This document shows positions 57,067-64,000 of a DNA stretch of 64,000 bases, one piece after another. The first letter of the stretch is position 1. The number at the start of each line of letters is the position of its first letter. Under the pieces are notes generated by a model that was not told the DNA's origin, did not search any database, and was given only the letters and a program-made list of their open reading frames with translations. The position numbers were made by a program, and so were the translations under genes. Source of the stretch: Massilia atriviolacea (GTDB lineage Bacteria > Pseudomonadota > Gammaproteobacteria > Burkholderiales > Burkholderiaceae_D); assembly GCF_003953935.1 (NCBI RefSeq), contig NZ_RXLQ01000017.1, positions 86,380 to 150,379 on the forward strand, in the 5' to 3' direction.

Positions 57067-57639
57067 ATGAACTCCCGGATACTCTCCCTGCCGCTGCTGC
57101 TGGCCCTGTGCTGCGGCGCCGCCCACGCGGACAATCTGTACAACGAAAAGACCTACCGCCCGCTGGCCTCGGACAAGCGCGCCCACCTGCCGGGCGACGT
57201 GCTGACGGTCATGATCTATGAAAGTTCGAGCGCCCTGACCAGCGCCGACACCCAGCTCCAGCGCAACAACACGGTGGGCGTGCAAGCGGCCGCCGACCGC
57301 CATGCGCACAGCCTGGCCGTGGGCGCCAACAACAACTTCGACGGCGGCGGCACGGTGCAGCGCGCCGGCAAGCTGCTGGCCCAGATGAGCGTGACCATCA
57401 CCGGCACCGCCCCCAACGGCGACCTGCTGGTGGCTGGCGAGCAAATGCTTGAAATCAACTCCGACAAGCAGGTGATCAAGGTCGAGGGCCGCGTGCGCAC
57501 GCTCGACATTTCCGACGCCAACACCGTGATGTCCTTCCGCATCGCCGATGCGAAGATCAGCTACCTGGGCGACGGCGACCTGGCCGCGCGCCAGCGTCCG
57601 GGCCTGTGGTCGCGCCTGTTCACGTGGGCGGGCTTCTGA
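57067..57639 (+). CDS. flgH: Flagellar L-ring protein FlgH, short form
   Basis: A 190-residue L-ring subunit (usual length about 220-235). The family core is present: NLYNEKTYRPLASDKRAHLPGD, then NNNFDGGGTVQRAG and the VEGRVRTLDI segment. Normal FlgH is an outer-membrane lipoprotein. Here the leader reads LLLALCCGAAHAD and the likely cleavage is after AHA, without a standard lipobox, so it may not be lipidated. Its stop overlaps the flgI start by one base. Confidence 0.87.
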   Translation: MNSRILSLPLLLALCCGAAHADNLYNEKTYRPLASDKRAHLPGDVLTVMIYESSSALTSADTQLQRNNTVGVQAAADRHAHSLAVGANNNFDGGGTVQRAGKLLAQMSVTITGTAPNGDLLVAGEQMLEINSDKQVIKVEGRVRTLDISDANTVMSFRIADAKISYLGDGDLAARQRPGLWSRLFTWAGF

Positions 57640-58763
57640 TGCGCCGCCTCGCCGCTTGCCTCATTGCCTCCCTGCTGCTGGCCGTGGCCGCCGCCGCCCC
57701 CGCGCACGCCGACACGGTGCGCCTGAAAGACATCGGCAAGTTCGCCGGCTGGCGCGACAACGCCCTGGTCGGCTACGGCCTGGTGACGGGCCTGGCCGGC
57801 ACCGGCGACTCGGCCGGCAACAAGGCCACGCGCCAGTCGATCGCCAACGTGCTGGCCCAGTTCGACGTGGCCGTGCTGCCGGACGATATCCAGAGCCGCA
57901 ACGCCGCCGCCGTGATGATCACCGCCAAGCTGCCGGCCGTGGCGCGCGAAGGCGACACCATCGACGTCACCGTCACCTCGATCGGCGACGCCCGCAGCCT
58001 GGCCGGCGGCAACCTGCTGATCTCCCCGCTCAAGGGCCCCAACGGCAAGGTCTACGCGCTGGCCCAGGGCGCCCTGTTCGTGGGCGGCTACAAATTCGAC
58101 CAGAACGGCAGCGTGGCCCAGAAAAACCACCCGACCACGGGCGCCATTCCGGGCGGCGCCACGGTCGAAGTGGCGGTGCGCGCCAATATCCTCAGCGCCG
58201 ACAACAGCATGACCTTCACCCTGGCCGACGCCGACTACACCACCGCCTCGCGCATCGCCGGCGCCATCAACGGCGCGTTCGGGCAATCGCTGGCCAAGGC
58301 GGTCGACGCCGCCGGCATCGAGATCGCCGTGCCCGAGCACGCGCGCGCCAACCTGGTCGAGTTCATCACCCGCATCGAGCGCCTCGGCGTCGAGCCGGAC
58401 AACCGCGCGCGCGTGGTGGTCGACGAGCGCACCGGCACCGTGGTCTCTGGCGGCGACGTGCGCATCGCGCGCGTGGTGATCTCGCACGGCGACCTGAAAC
58501 TGTCGATCGTGACCGACAACAGCGTCTCGCAACCGCTACTGGTGCGCCAGACCGGCCCCGACGTGCGCACCGAAACGGTGGCCAATTCGCGCATCCGGGT
58601 CAGCGAACGCGACGAAACCGGCTATGTCAGCGCCTCCAACAATTCGGTGGCGGACCTGATCCAGGCCCTGACCCGCATCAAGACCAGCACGCGCGACATC
58701 ATCTCGATCCTGCGCGCGGTCAAGGCGGCCGGCGCGCTGCACGCCGACCTGGTCATCCAATAA
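57639..58763 (+). CDS. flgI: Flagellar P-ring protein FlgI
   Basis: A 374-residue P-ring subunit with a signal peptide (1-24). VRLKDIGKFAGWRDNALVGYGLVTGLAGTGD at the start, TVTSIGDARSLAGGNLL and the C-terminal IKTSTRDIISILRAVKAAGALHA are characteristic. Length equals the family norm. Confidence 0.94.
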   Translation: MRRLAACLIASLLLAVAAAAPAHADTVRLKDIGKFAGWRDNALVGYGLVTGLAGTGDSAGNKATRQSIANVLAQFDVAVLPDDIQSRNAAAVMITAKLPAVAREGDTIDVTVTSIGDARSLAGGNLLISPLKGPNGKVYALAQGALFVGGYKFDQNGSVAQKNHPTTGAIPGGATVEVAVRANILSADNSMTFTLADADYTTASRIAGAINGAFGQSLAKAVDAAGIEIAVPEHARANLVEFITRIERLGVEPDNRARVVVDERTGTVVSGGDVRIARVVISHGDLKLSIVTDNSVSQPLLVRQTGPDVRTETVANSRIRVSERDETGYVSASNNSVADLIQALTRIKTSTRDIISILRAVKAAGALHADLVIQ

Positions 58764-58809
58764 GCCATGCACCCCATTCTTATGCCCGATTCTTACAGGA
58801 GTTTCACCC

Positions 58810-59193
58810 ATGTTCGGTTCCACTGAAGCCGTCACCGTCGACATGGTGCGGCTGGCGCTCGACGCGTCCAGCCTGCGCCAGCAGACCATCGCCCACAATA
58901 TCGCCAACGTCAACACGCCCGGCTTCGCGCCGGCGCGGGTCGATTTCGAGCAGCAGATGGGCGCCGCGCGCGCCGCGCTGAACCAGGGCGAGCCGGTCAC
59001 CGCCGCCATGCTGGGCGGCGTGCGCCCGGTGCTCATGCGCCTGGCGCCCTCGGTCGATGCCGACCGCAGCGCCATGCTCGACCTGGAAGTGGCCGACATG
59101 GCCCAGAACACGGTCCACTACCAGGCCCTGGTCAAGGCCCTCGGCAAGCATATGTCGATCATGAGTTCGGCCGTCGCGGAAGGGAAACGCTGA
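58810..59193 (+). CDS. flgB: Flagellar proximal rod protein FlgB
   Basis: A 127-residue proximal rod protein with ALDASSLRQQTIAHNIANVNTPGF at the start and DMAQNTVHYQALVKAL at the end. The 46-base gap before it is the largest in this part of the operon. Its stop overlaps flgC by one base. Confidence 0.88.
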   Translation: MFGSTEAVTVDMVRLALDASSLRQQTIAHNIANVNTPGFAPARVDFEQQMGAARAALNQGEPVTAAMLGGVRPVLMRLAPSVDADRSAMLDLEVADMAQNTVHYQALVKALGKHMSIMSSAVAEGKR

Positions 59194-59645
59194 TGGACTA
59201 CCGTAACGCATTCGCCATCAGCGCCAGCGGCATGACGGTCGAAAAGACCCGCCTCGACACCACCGCCGTCAACCTGGCCAATGTGCACAGCACGCGCGGC
59301 CCGGACGGCAAGCTGTTTCGCCCGCTGACGGTCAAGGTCGGCGAAGCCGGCGCCAGTTTCGCCGCCGGCTTCACCCAGCTGCAGGGCGCTACCCTGCGCG
59401 GCGCTACCCTGCGCGGCGCCGAAGTGGTGCGCATCGAAGAAGCCAACGTGGCCCCGCGCATGGTATACGAGCCGGGCAACCCGGACGCCGACGCCAAGGG
59501 CTATGTCTCCATGCCGGGCGTGAACCAGGTGACCGAAATGGTCAACCTGGCCAGCGCCCTGCGCGCCTACGAAGCCAATGTGGTGGCGATGAACGCCGCC
59601 AAGACCATGGCCCTGAAAGCACTCGACCTGGGAGGTCCGCAATGA
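59193..59645 (+). CDS. flgC: Flagellar proximal rod protein FlgC
   Basis: A 150-residue rod protein, with FAISASGMTVEKTRLDTTAVNLANV, then GYVSMPGVNQVTEMVNL and the final helix. An exact 15-base tandem duplication gives GATLR twice in the middle. Its stop overlaps the fliE start (ATGA). Confidence 0.9.
   Translation: MDYRNAFAISASGMTVEKTRLDTTAVNLANVHSTRGPDGKLFRPLTVKVGEAGASFAAGFTQLQGATLRGATLRGAEVVRIEEANVAPRMVYEPGNPDADAKGYVSMPGVNQVTEMVNLASALRAYEANVVAMNAAKTMALKALDLGGPQ
59385..59414 (+). repeat. 15-base tandem duplication in flgC
   Basis: GGCGCTACCCTGCGC is repeated exactly twice in frame, encoding GATLR twice. Exact identity at the DNA level suggests a recent event. Confidence 0.85.
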
Positions 59646-59944
59646 GTATCGACGCCATCACCTTCCTGCCGCCGCTGGCCATGCCGGCCGCGCCCGACGC
59701 CGCCGGCGCGGCCAAGGCCCCGGGCGGGGAATTCGCCAGCTGGTTCGGCGCCCAGTTGGCCGACGTCAACAGCCAGCTGGTCACGGCCGACCAGGGCATC
59801 CAGCAGCTGGCCGCCGGCGACGCCAGCAACCTGCACCAGATCATGATCAACCTGGAACAGGCCAAGCTCTCCATGCAACTCGTGATGCAAGTCAGGAACC
59901 ACCTGCTTGACGGTTATCGCGAACTCATGCAAATGCAAATGTAA
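59642..59944 (+). CDS. fliE: Flagellar MS-ring/rod adaptor FliE
   Basis: A 100-residue protein joining the MS ring to the rod. The C-terminal half has the conserved LHQIMINLEQAKLSMQLVMQ and VRNHLLDGYRELMQMQM helices. The N-terminus is Ala/Pro-rich and variable as in other FliE proteins. Confidence 0.9.
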   Translation: MSIDAITFLPPLAMPAAPDAAGAAKAPGGEFASWFGAQLADVNSQLVTADQGIQQLAAGDASNLHQIMINLEQAKLSMQLVMQVRNHLLDGYRELMQMQM

Positions 59945-59956
59945 AGGTAGCAACCC

Positions 59957-61399
59957 GTGACCGCTTTTAACGATTTCTGGCAGCGCGCCGACCAGCGCGC
60001 CCGCACCGGGCTGATCATCGGCGTGCTGCTCATCGCCCTTGTGACCGTGGCGCTCGGCGCCATGCTGCTGCGCACCGACTACCAGGTGCTGTTTTCCGAC
60101 CTGGCGCCGCAGGACGCGGCCACCATGACGGCCGAGCTGGACAAGCTGAAAACCCCGTACCGCCTCAGCGGCGACGGCAACACCATCCTGGTCCCGGCCG
60201 AGCTGGTGCACCGCACGCGCCTGAAGCTGGTCGCCAAGGAATTGCCGCTGCGCGGCGCGGTCGGCCTGGAACTGTTCAACTCGAGCGAAGTCGGGATGAC
60301 CGAGTTCACCCAGAAGGTCAACTACCAGCGCGCCCTGCAGGGCGAACTGACCCGCACCATCCTCTCGCTCGACGAAGTGGCGAGCGTGCGCGTGCACCTG
60401 GTGATGGCAGAGCAGGCGCTGTTCAAGAAGAACGTGAAGCAGGCCAAGGCCTCGATCAGCATCGCCATGAAACCGGGCCGCGCGCTCGACGCGACCCAGG
60501 TGCAGGGCATCCAGCGCCTGGTCGCGGCCGCCGTGCCCGACATCAAGGCCGGCGACGTGACCATCGTCGACCACAACGGCGTGGCGCTGACCCGGCGCAG
60601 CGGCGCCGAGGGCGAGGACGGCGCCGCCGGCGGCGACAGCCTGGACGACAAGCGCGCCCTCGAAACCTATCTGAACAAGAAGATTTCGGCCATGCTCGAC
60701 CGCACCTTCGGCCCCGGCCAGGGCATCGCCAGCGTCGACGTCGTGCTCAACCACAAGCACGTCAAGACCACCACCGAAAACGTGCTGGGCAAGGACGCCA
60801 CGGGCGAAGGCGCGGGCGCCGGCGTGATGGTGCGCGAACGCATGACCTCGCGCGACGGCCCGGCCGACGCCGCGGCCCCGGCCGGCGCGGGTGCGGCCAA
60901 CGGCACCGTCACCAGCGAAACCGACTACCAGGTCGGACGCCGGGTGGAACAGGTGGTGGCCTCGGCGGGCGCCATCAGCCGCGTCAACGTGGCGGTCGTG
61001 GTCAGCGGCGCGCTCGACCAGGCGCGCCTGGACCGCGTGCGCGATGTGGTCGCGCTGGCGGCCGGCATCGACAGGGCGCGCGGCGACGCCGTCTCGGTGT
61101 ATTCGATGGACCAGGTGGCGAGCGTGCCGGCCGCCGGCGCGGTGCCGGCGCAGGCCGCGCCGCTCCAGGCTGCGCCGCTCCAGTCCGCCGCGGCCTTGAC
61201 CGCCGCGCCCGCCCCGGCCGCCAACACCCTGCTGCTGGCCCTGGGCGCGCTGATCGCGCTGGCCGTGCTGGCCCTGGCCTGGCGCCTGTTCGCGCGCCCG
61301 GCCCAGCCGCAACTGAGCCTGGAACAGCGGCGCCTGCTGCTGAACCAGGTCAACGACTGGCTGGACGCCCCAGGCGCCGCCCGCAAGGACCCGTTCTGA
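59957..61399 (+). CDS. fliF: Flagellar MS-ring protein FliF, short form
   Basis: A 480-residue ring protein (usual 530-570). Two membrane helices flank the periplasmic part: about 14-37 and 425-447. The ring-building motifs are intact: YQVLFSDLAPQDAATMTAELDKL, NYQRALQGELTRTI, and ASVRVHLVMAEQALFKK. The loss of length is mostly in the C-terminal half, which normally carries the FliG-binding end; a short QWLxx-like end (LLNQVNDWLDA) remains. GTG 59957 starts it, and its stop overlaps the next gene by one base. Confidence 0.93.
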   Translation: MTAFNDFWQRADQRARTGLIIGVLLIALVTVALGAMLLRTDYQVLFSDLAPQDAATMTAELDKLKTPYRLSGDGNTILVPAELVHRTRLKLVAKELPLRGAVGLELFNSSEVGMTEFTQKVNYQRALQGELTRTILSLDEVASVRVHLVMAEQALFKKNVKQAKASISIAMKPGRALDATQVQGIQRLVAAAVPDIKAGDVTIVDHNGVALTRRSGAEGEDGAAGGDSLDDKRALETYLNKKISAMLDRTFGPGQGIASVDVVLNHKHVKTTTENVLGKDATGEGAGAGVMVRERMTSRDGPADAAAPAGAGAANGTVTSETDYQVGRRVEQVVASAGAISRVNVAVVVSGALDQARLDRVRDVVALAAGIDRARGDAVSVYSMDQVASVPAAGAVPAQAAPLQAAPLQSAAALTAAPAPAANTLLLALGALIALAVLALAWRLFARPAQPQLSLEQRRLLLNQVNDWLDAPGAARKDPF

Positions 61400-61902
61400 T
61401 GGCCGCGCACCGCCAGTCCGCCCTGCTGCTGCACGGCCTCGGCCAGGCCGACCAGCGCTGGATCCTGTCCCAGCTGGGCGAAGAAGACCGCCGCATCCTG
61501 GCCGGCCACCTGGCCGAGCTGAAAGAACTCGGCATCCCGGCCGATCCCGCGATCGCGCGCCAGGCCGGCGGCGCGCGCGCGGTGGCCGACCAGGGCCCGC
61601 TGCACAAAGCCTCGGCCGCCACCATGCTGCAGGTGCTGGCCGATGAACCGCTGTGGCTGGTGCGCCAGGTGCTGGCCCTGGCCGACTGGCCGTGGCGCCA
61701 GGCCTACCTGGAAGCCCATCCCGAACAGCAGCGCGAGCGCCTCGGCGGCGAGGTCCATCCGCCCCTGCATCCGCAGGCGGCGCAGCGCCTGCTGGCGCGC
61801 CTGGCCGAACGCGCCGCCCGGCACGGCGCCGCCCCCGCCACAGCGGCGCTCGCGCCCGGCCCGCTGGCGCGCCTGCGCCAGGCCATGCGCCGGAGCGCCT
61901 GA
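61399..61902 (+). CDS. Unrecognised flagellar-operon protein in the FliG/FliH position
   Basis: A 167-residue soluble helical protein located exactly between fliF and fliI, where fliG and fliH normally stand. The start SALLLHGLGQADQRWILSQL is like the first helices of the FliG N-terminal domain, which binds FliF. No FliG middle domain (EHPQ motif) or charged torque helix is present, and there is no FliH-like coiled coil. The rest is Leu/Ala/Arg-rich. It could be a minimal FliG-like adaptor or an SctK-like accessory protein. One-base overlaps on both sides show it is a coupled gene of the operon. Confidence 0.7.
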   Translation: MAAHRQSALLLHGLGQADQRWILSQLGEEDRRILAGHLAELKELGIPADPAIARQAGGARAVADQGPLHKASAATMLQVLADEPLWLVRQVLALADWPWRQAYLEAHPEQQRERLGGEVHPPLHPQAAQRLLARLAERAARHGAAPATAALAPGPLARLRQAMRRSA

Positions 61903-63233
61903 TGCAGCGCTACGTCGACGCCATCCGTTCGGCCGACCTGGTGCGCAAGGTCGGCCACGTGCGCCAGCTGGCGGGCCTGAGCATCGAGTCCTCCGGTCCG
62001 GACGCGCTGGTCGGCGAAATCTGCGACATCCGCCCGCGCCGTGGCGGCGCCAGCGTGCGCGCCGAAGTGGTCGGCCTGCGCGACGGCCGCGTCATGCTCA
62101 TGCCCTACGGCGAAATCCAGGGCATCGGCGTGGGCAGCGAAGTCGTGGCCACCGGGCGCATGCCGCGCATCGCGGTCGGCCCGGGCCTGCTGGGCCGCGT
62201 GATCGACGCCTTCGGCGACCCGCTCGACGGCGGCGAGCCGATCCACACCAGCGAGTTCCGCCCGCTCAAGGCCACGCCACTGAACCCGCTCTCGCGCCCG
62301 CGCGTGACGACCGTGATGGAAACCGGCGTGCGCGTGATCGACAGCATGCTGACCATGGGCCACGGCCAGCGGGTCGGCATCTTTGCCGGCAGCGGGGTCG
62401 GCAAGAGCACCCTGCTCGGCATGATCGCCCGTAACACCCTGGCCGAAGTCAATGTGATCGCCCTGATCGGCGAGCGCGGACGCGAGGTGCGCGAATTCAT
62501 CGACAAGCACCTCGGCCCGGAGGGGCTGGCGCGCTCGGTGGTGGTGGTCGCCACCTCGGACCAGCCGGCGCTGGCGCGCGCACGCGCCGCCTACGCCGCC
62601 ACGGCGATCGCCGAATACTTCCGCGACAACGGCAAGCAGGTCATGCTGACCATGGATTCGGTGACCCGCTTCGCCATGGCGCGCCGCGAAATCGGCCTGT
62701 CGATCGGCGAGCCGCCTACCGCGCGCGGCTACACCCCGTCGGTGTTCGCCGAACTGCCGGAGCTGTGCGAGCGCTGCGGCACGGCCGACTCGGGCGGCGC
62801 CATCACCGCCTTGTACACGGTGCTGGTCGAAGGCGACGACTTCAACGAACCGATTTCGGACATGCTGCGCGCCACCCTGGACGGCCACATCGTGCTGGCG
62901 CGCCGCCTGGCGCAGCAGGGCCACTACCCGGCCATCGACGTGCTGCACAGCGTCAGCCGCCTGTTCGGCGACCTGGCCGGCGAGGACGACCAGGCCCTGG
63001 TGCACGACACGCTCGAATGCCTGGCCGTGTACGACCGCAACCGCCAGCTGATCGACATGGGCGCCTACCGCGCCGGTAGCAGCGCCGAGATCGACAACGC
63101 GATCGCCCTGTGGCCGGCCCTGACCCGCTTCCTGCGCCAGCGCGAAGCGAGCGGCATCGCCCGCGCCGACGCCATGGCCGCGCTGCGCGAGGTGATGGCG
63201 CAGCGCGCCGTGGACGCGGAGGCGGTGCCATGA
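61902..63233 (+). CDS. fliI: Flagellar export ATPase FliI
   Basis: A 443-residue ATPase of the F1-beta type that energises export. Walker A is GIFAGSGVGKST near 165-176; GERGREVREF and the Walker B LTMDSVTRFAMARREIG are present. ATG 61902 overlaps the previous stop, and its own stop overlaps fliJ. Normally FliH holds FliI to the membrane, and no fliH is seen here. Confidence 0.94.
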   Translation: MQRYVDAIRSADLVRKVGHVRQLAGLSIESSGPDALVGEICDIRPRRGGASVRAEVVGLRDGRVMLMPYGEIQGIGVGSEVVATGRMPRIAVGPGLLGRVIDAFGDPLDGGEPIHTSEFRPLKATPLNPLSRPRVTTVMETGVRVIDSMLTMGHGQRVGIFAGSGVGKSTLLGMIARNTLAEVNVIALIGERGREVREFIDKHLGPEGLARSVVVVATSDQPALARARAAYAATAIAEYFRDNGKQVMLTMDSVTRFAMARREIGLSIGEPPTARGYTPSVFAELPELCERCGTADSGGAITALYTVLVEGDDFNEPISDMLRATLDGHIVLARRLAQQGHYPAIDVLHSVSRLFGDLAGEDDQALVHDTLECLAVYDRNRQLIDMGAYRAGSSAEIDNAIALWPALTRFLRQREASGIARADAMAALREVMAQRAVDAEAVP

Positions 63234-63697
63234 GCGGCGACCGCCGCGGCTTCGCCTACGCGCTCGAACCGGTGCGCAGCATGACGGCCTGGGAAATCGA
63301 CGAGATCGCCAGCGACCTGGCCGTGCTGAACCAGGCCGCGCGCGTGCTGCAGCAGGCCTGCGACACGCTGGCCGGGCAGTTCGCGGCGGTGCGCGCCGAC
63401 ATCATCGCCCAGCGCCAGGCGCAGGCCGCGCTCGACATCGGCGGCCAGCGCCGCGCGCACGACTACATGCTGCAGGTGCAGTTGCAGTTGCAGGCCAAGC
63501 TGGTCGAACTGCGCGCCGCCGAGGAAGAGCGCGACGCCATGTACCTGCGCCTGATCGACGCACGCAAGTTCGCCGAAAGCCTGGACCGCGACAGGGAAGC
63601 CCAGGCCGGCGAGCATGACCAGAAAGTCGCCAAGCAAGGCTACCAGCTGTCCGACGACAACTGGCTGCAACGAATTCATTGGAGGAAAAACACGTGA
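63230..63697 (+). CDS. fliJ: FliJ-like export chaperone
   Basis: A 155-residue helical coiled-coil protein directly after fliI, the place of fliJ. Two long amphipathic helices (about 20-60 and 65-130) are visible. Sequence conservation of FliJ is low, so the call rests on position, size and helical character. Confidence 0.75.
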   Translation: MSGDRRGFAYALEPVRSMTAWEIDEIASDLAVLNQAARVLQQACDTLAGQFAAVRADIIAQRQAQAALDIGGQRRAHDYMLQVQLQLQAKLVELRAAEEERDAMYLRLIDARKFAESLDRDREAQAGEHDQKVAKQGYQLSDDNWLQRIHWRKNT

Positions 63698-64000
63698 CAA
63701 AAATCAGCGCCTACATCGCCGCCCCGGACGACAAGACCGCCGCCACGCGCCAGGCCGACGCCGCCAACCAGCGCGACAGCTGGCTGCGCCAGATGGAACT
63801 GGCCCAGCTGGCCGAGATGGGCAAGGCCGGCGCCGCCCAGGGCCGCGCCGACGCCCGCGCGCCGGCGCCGCCGCCGGCCACCCTGCGCCCGATGCCGCAG
63901 GCCGAACGCGCTCCCCGGCGCGAAGAAGAGCGCGCGCGCGCCGCCGCCCCCGAGGAAGAACACGCGCCCGACGCGGCCCGCCAGGGCGGCGCCAGCGCGC
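63694..64000 (+). CDS. Flagellar-operon protein, N-terminal part only (FliK position)
   Basis: It starts at GTG 63694 behind GGAGG and overlaps the fliJ stop (GTGA). The 102 visible residues are hydrophilic, Ala/Arg/Glu/Pro-rich and probably unfolded. A hook-length control protein (FliK) is expected after fliJ and has such an N-terminus, but the diagnostic C-terminal domain is outside the window. Confidence 0.55.
   Translation, partial: MTKISAYIAAPDDKTAATRQADAANQRDSWLRQMELAQLAEMGKAGAAQGRADARAPAPPPATLRPMPQAERAPRREEERARAAAPEEEHAPDAARQGGASA

Overview
The window is GC-rich DNA, apart from a few AT-rich patches. It reads as a betaproteobacterial chromosome, most likely Oxalobacteraceae of the Massilia/Duganella/Janthinobacterium type. 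That placement is an inference from protein character and gene content (cyanophycin genes, TonB and PepSY iron genes, GGDEF proteins, Nudix-type NrtR); no rRNA or other marker gene is present. I see no tRNA, rRNA, CRISPR array, insertion sequence or prophage.

Left part (1-14.1 kb). A cut-off secreted protein gene and a short-form oleate hydratase come first, followed by small stress and regulatory genes (GNAT, cupin, Crp/Fnr, hemerythrin). A tightly overlapping minus-strand operon of seven genes (12551 down to 5179) then makes an almost complete NAD salvage set: pncA, pncB, nadE, nadM-Nudix, an ADP-ribosylglycohydrolase, pnuC and a NadR-like kinase/adenylyltransferase. It is divergent from nrtR, whose protein family senses ADP-ribose. 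Next to nrtR lies kptA, an NAD-consuming RNA 2'-phosphotransferase. Together these genes could form a closed NAD / ADP-ribose circuit.

Middle (14.4-33.9 kb). This part holds a diguanylate cyclase, an AT-rich orphan gene, a TetR-controlled MFS pump followed by ribB, a DUF2268-like protease and a GAF protein. A plus-strand cyanophycin cluster follows: isoaspartyl peptidase, a haem-oxygenase-like diiron protein, an NPPY methyltransferase, cyanophycinase and cyanophycin synthetase. The last four are coupled or 5 bases apart. Beyond it are a periplasmic binding protein, rtcB with a long nested hairpin directly in front of its start codon, Hsp20, and a universal stress protein with an FNR-type box.

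34-46.9 kb. A three-subunit molybdenum aldehyde dehydrogenase (PaoABC type, without a visible Tat leader) comes first, then a 1102-residue beta-propeller/amidohydrolase fusion. A Fur-type iron-uptake operon follows (two small membrane proteins, PepSY protein, TonB receptor).

47-64 kb. A GAF/PAS/GGDEF protein is followed, after a 522-base AT-rich leader with a clear sigma-70 promoter, by a single plus-strand flagellar operon that runs off the right edge: fliQ-fliR-flhB-flhA-flgF-flgG-flgA-flgH-flgI-flgB-flgC-fliE-fliF-X-fliI-fliJ-(partial). Its order is unusual. FliG and FliH are absent from their normal place between fliF and fliI, where a single 167-residue protein (X) sits, and FlgH is short and lacks a clear lipobox. 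It looks like a secondary (lateral-type or transferred) flagellar system.
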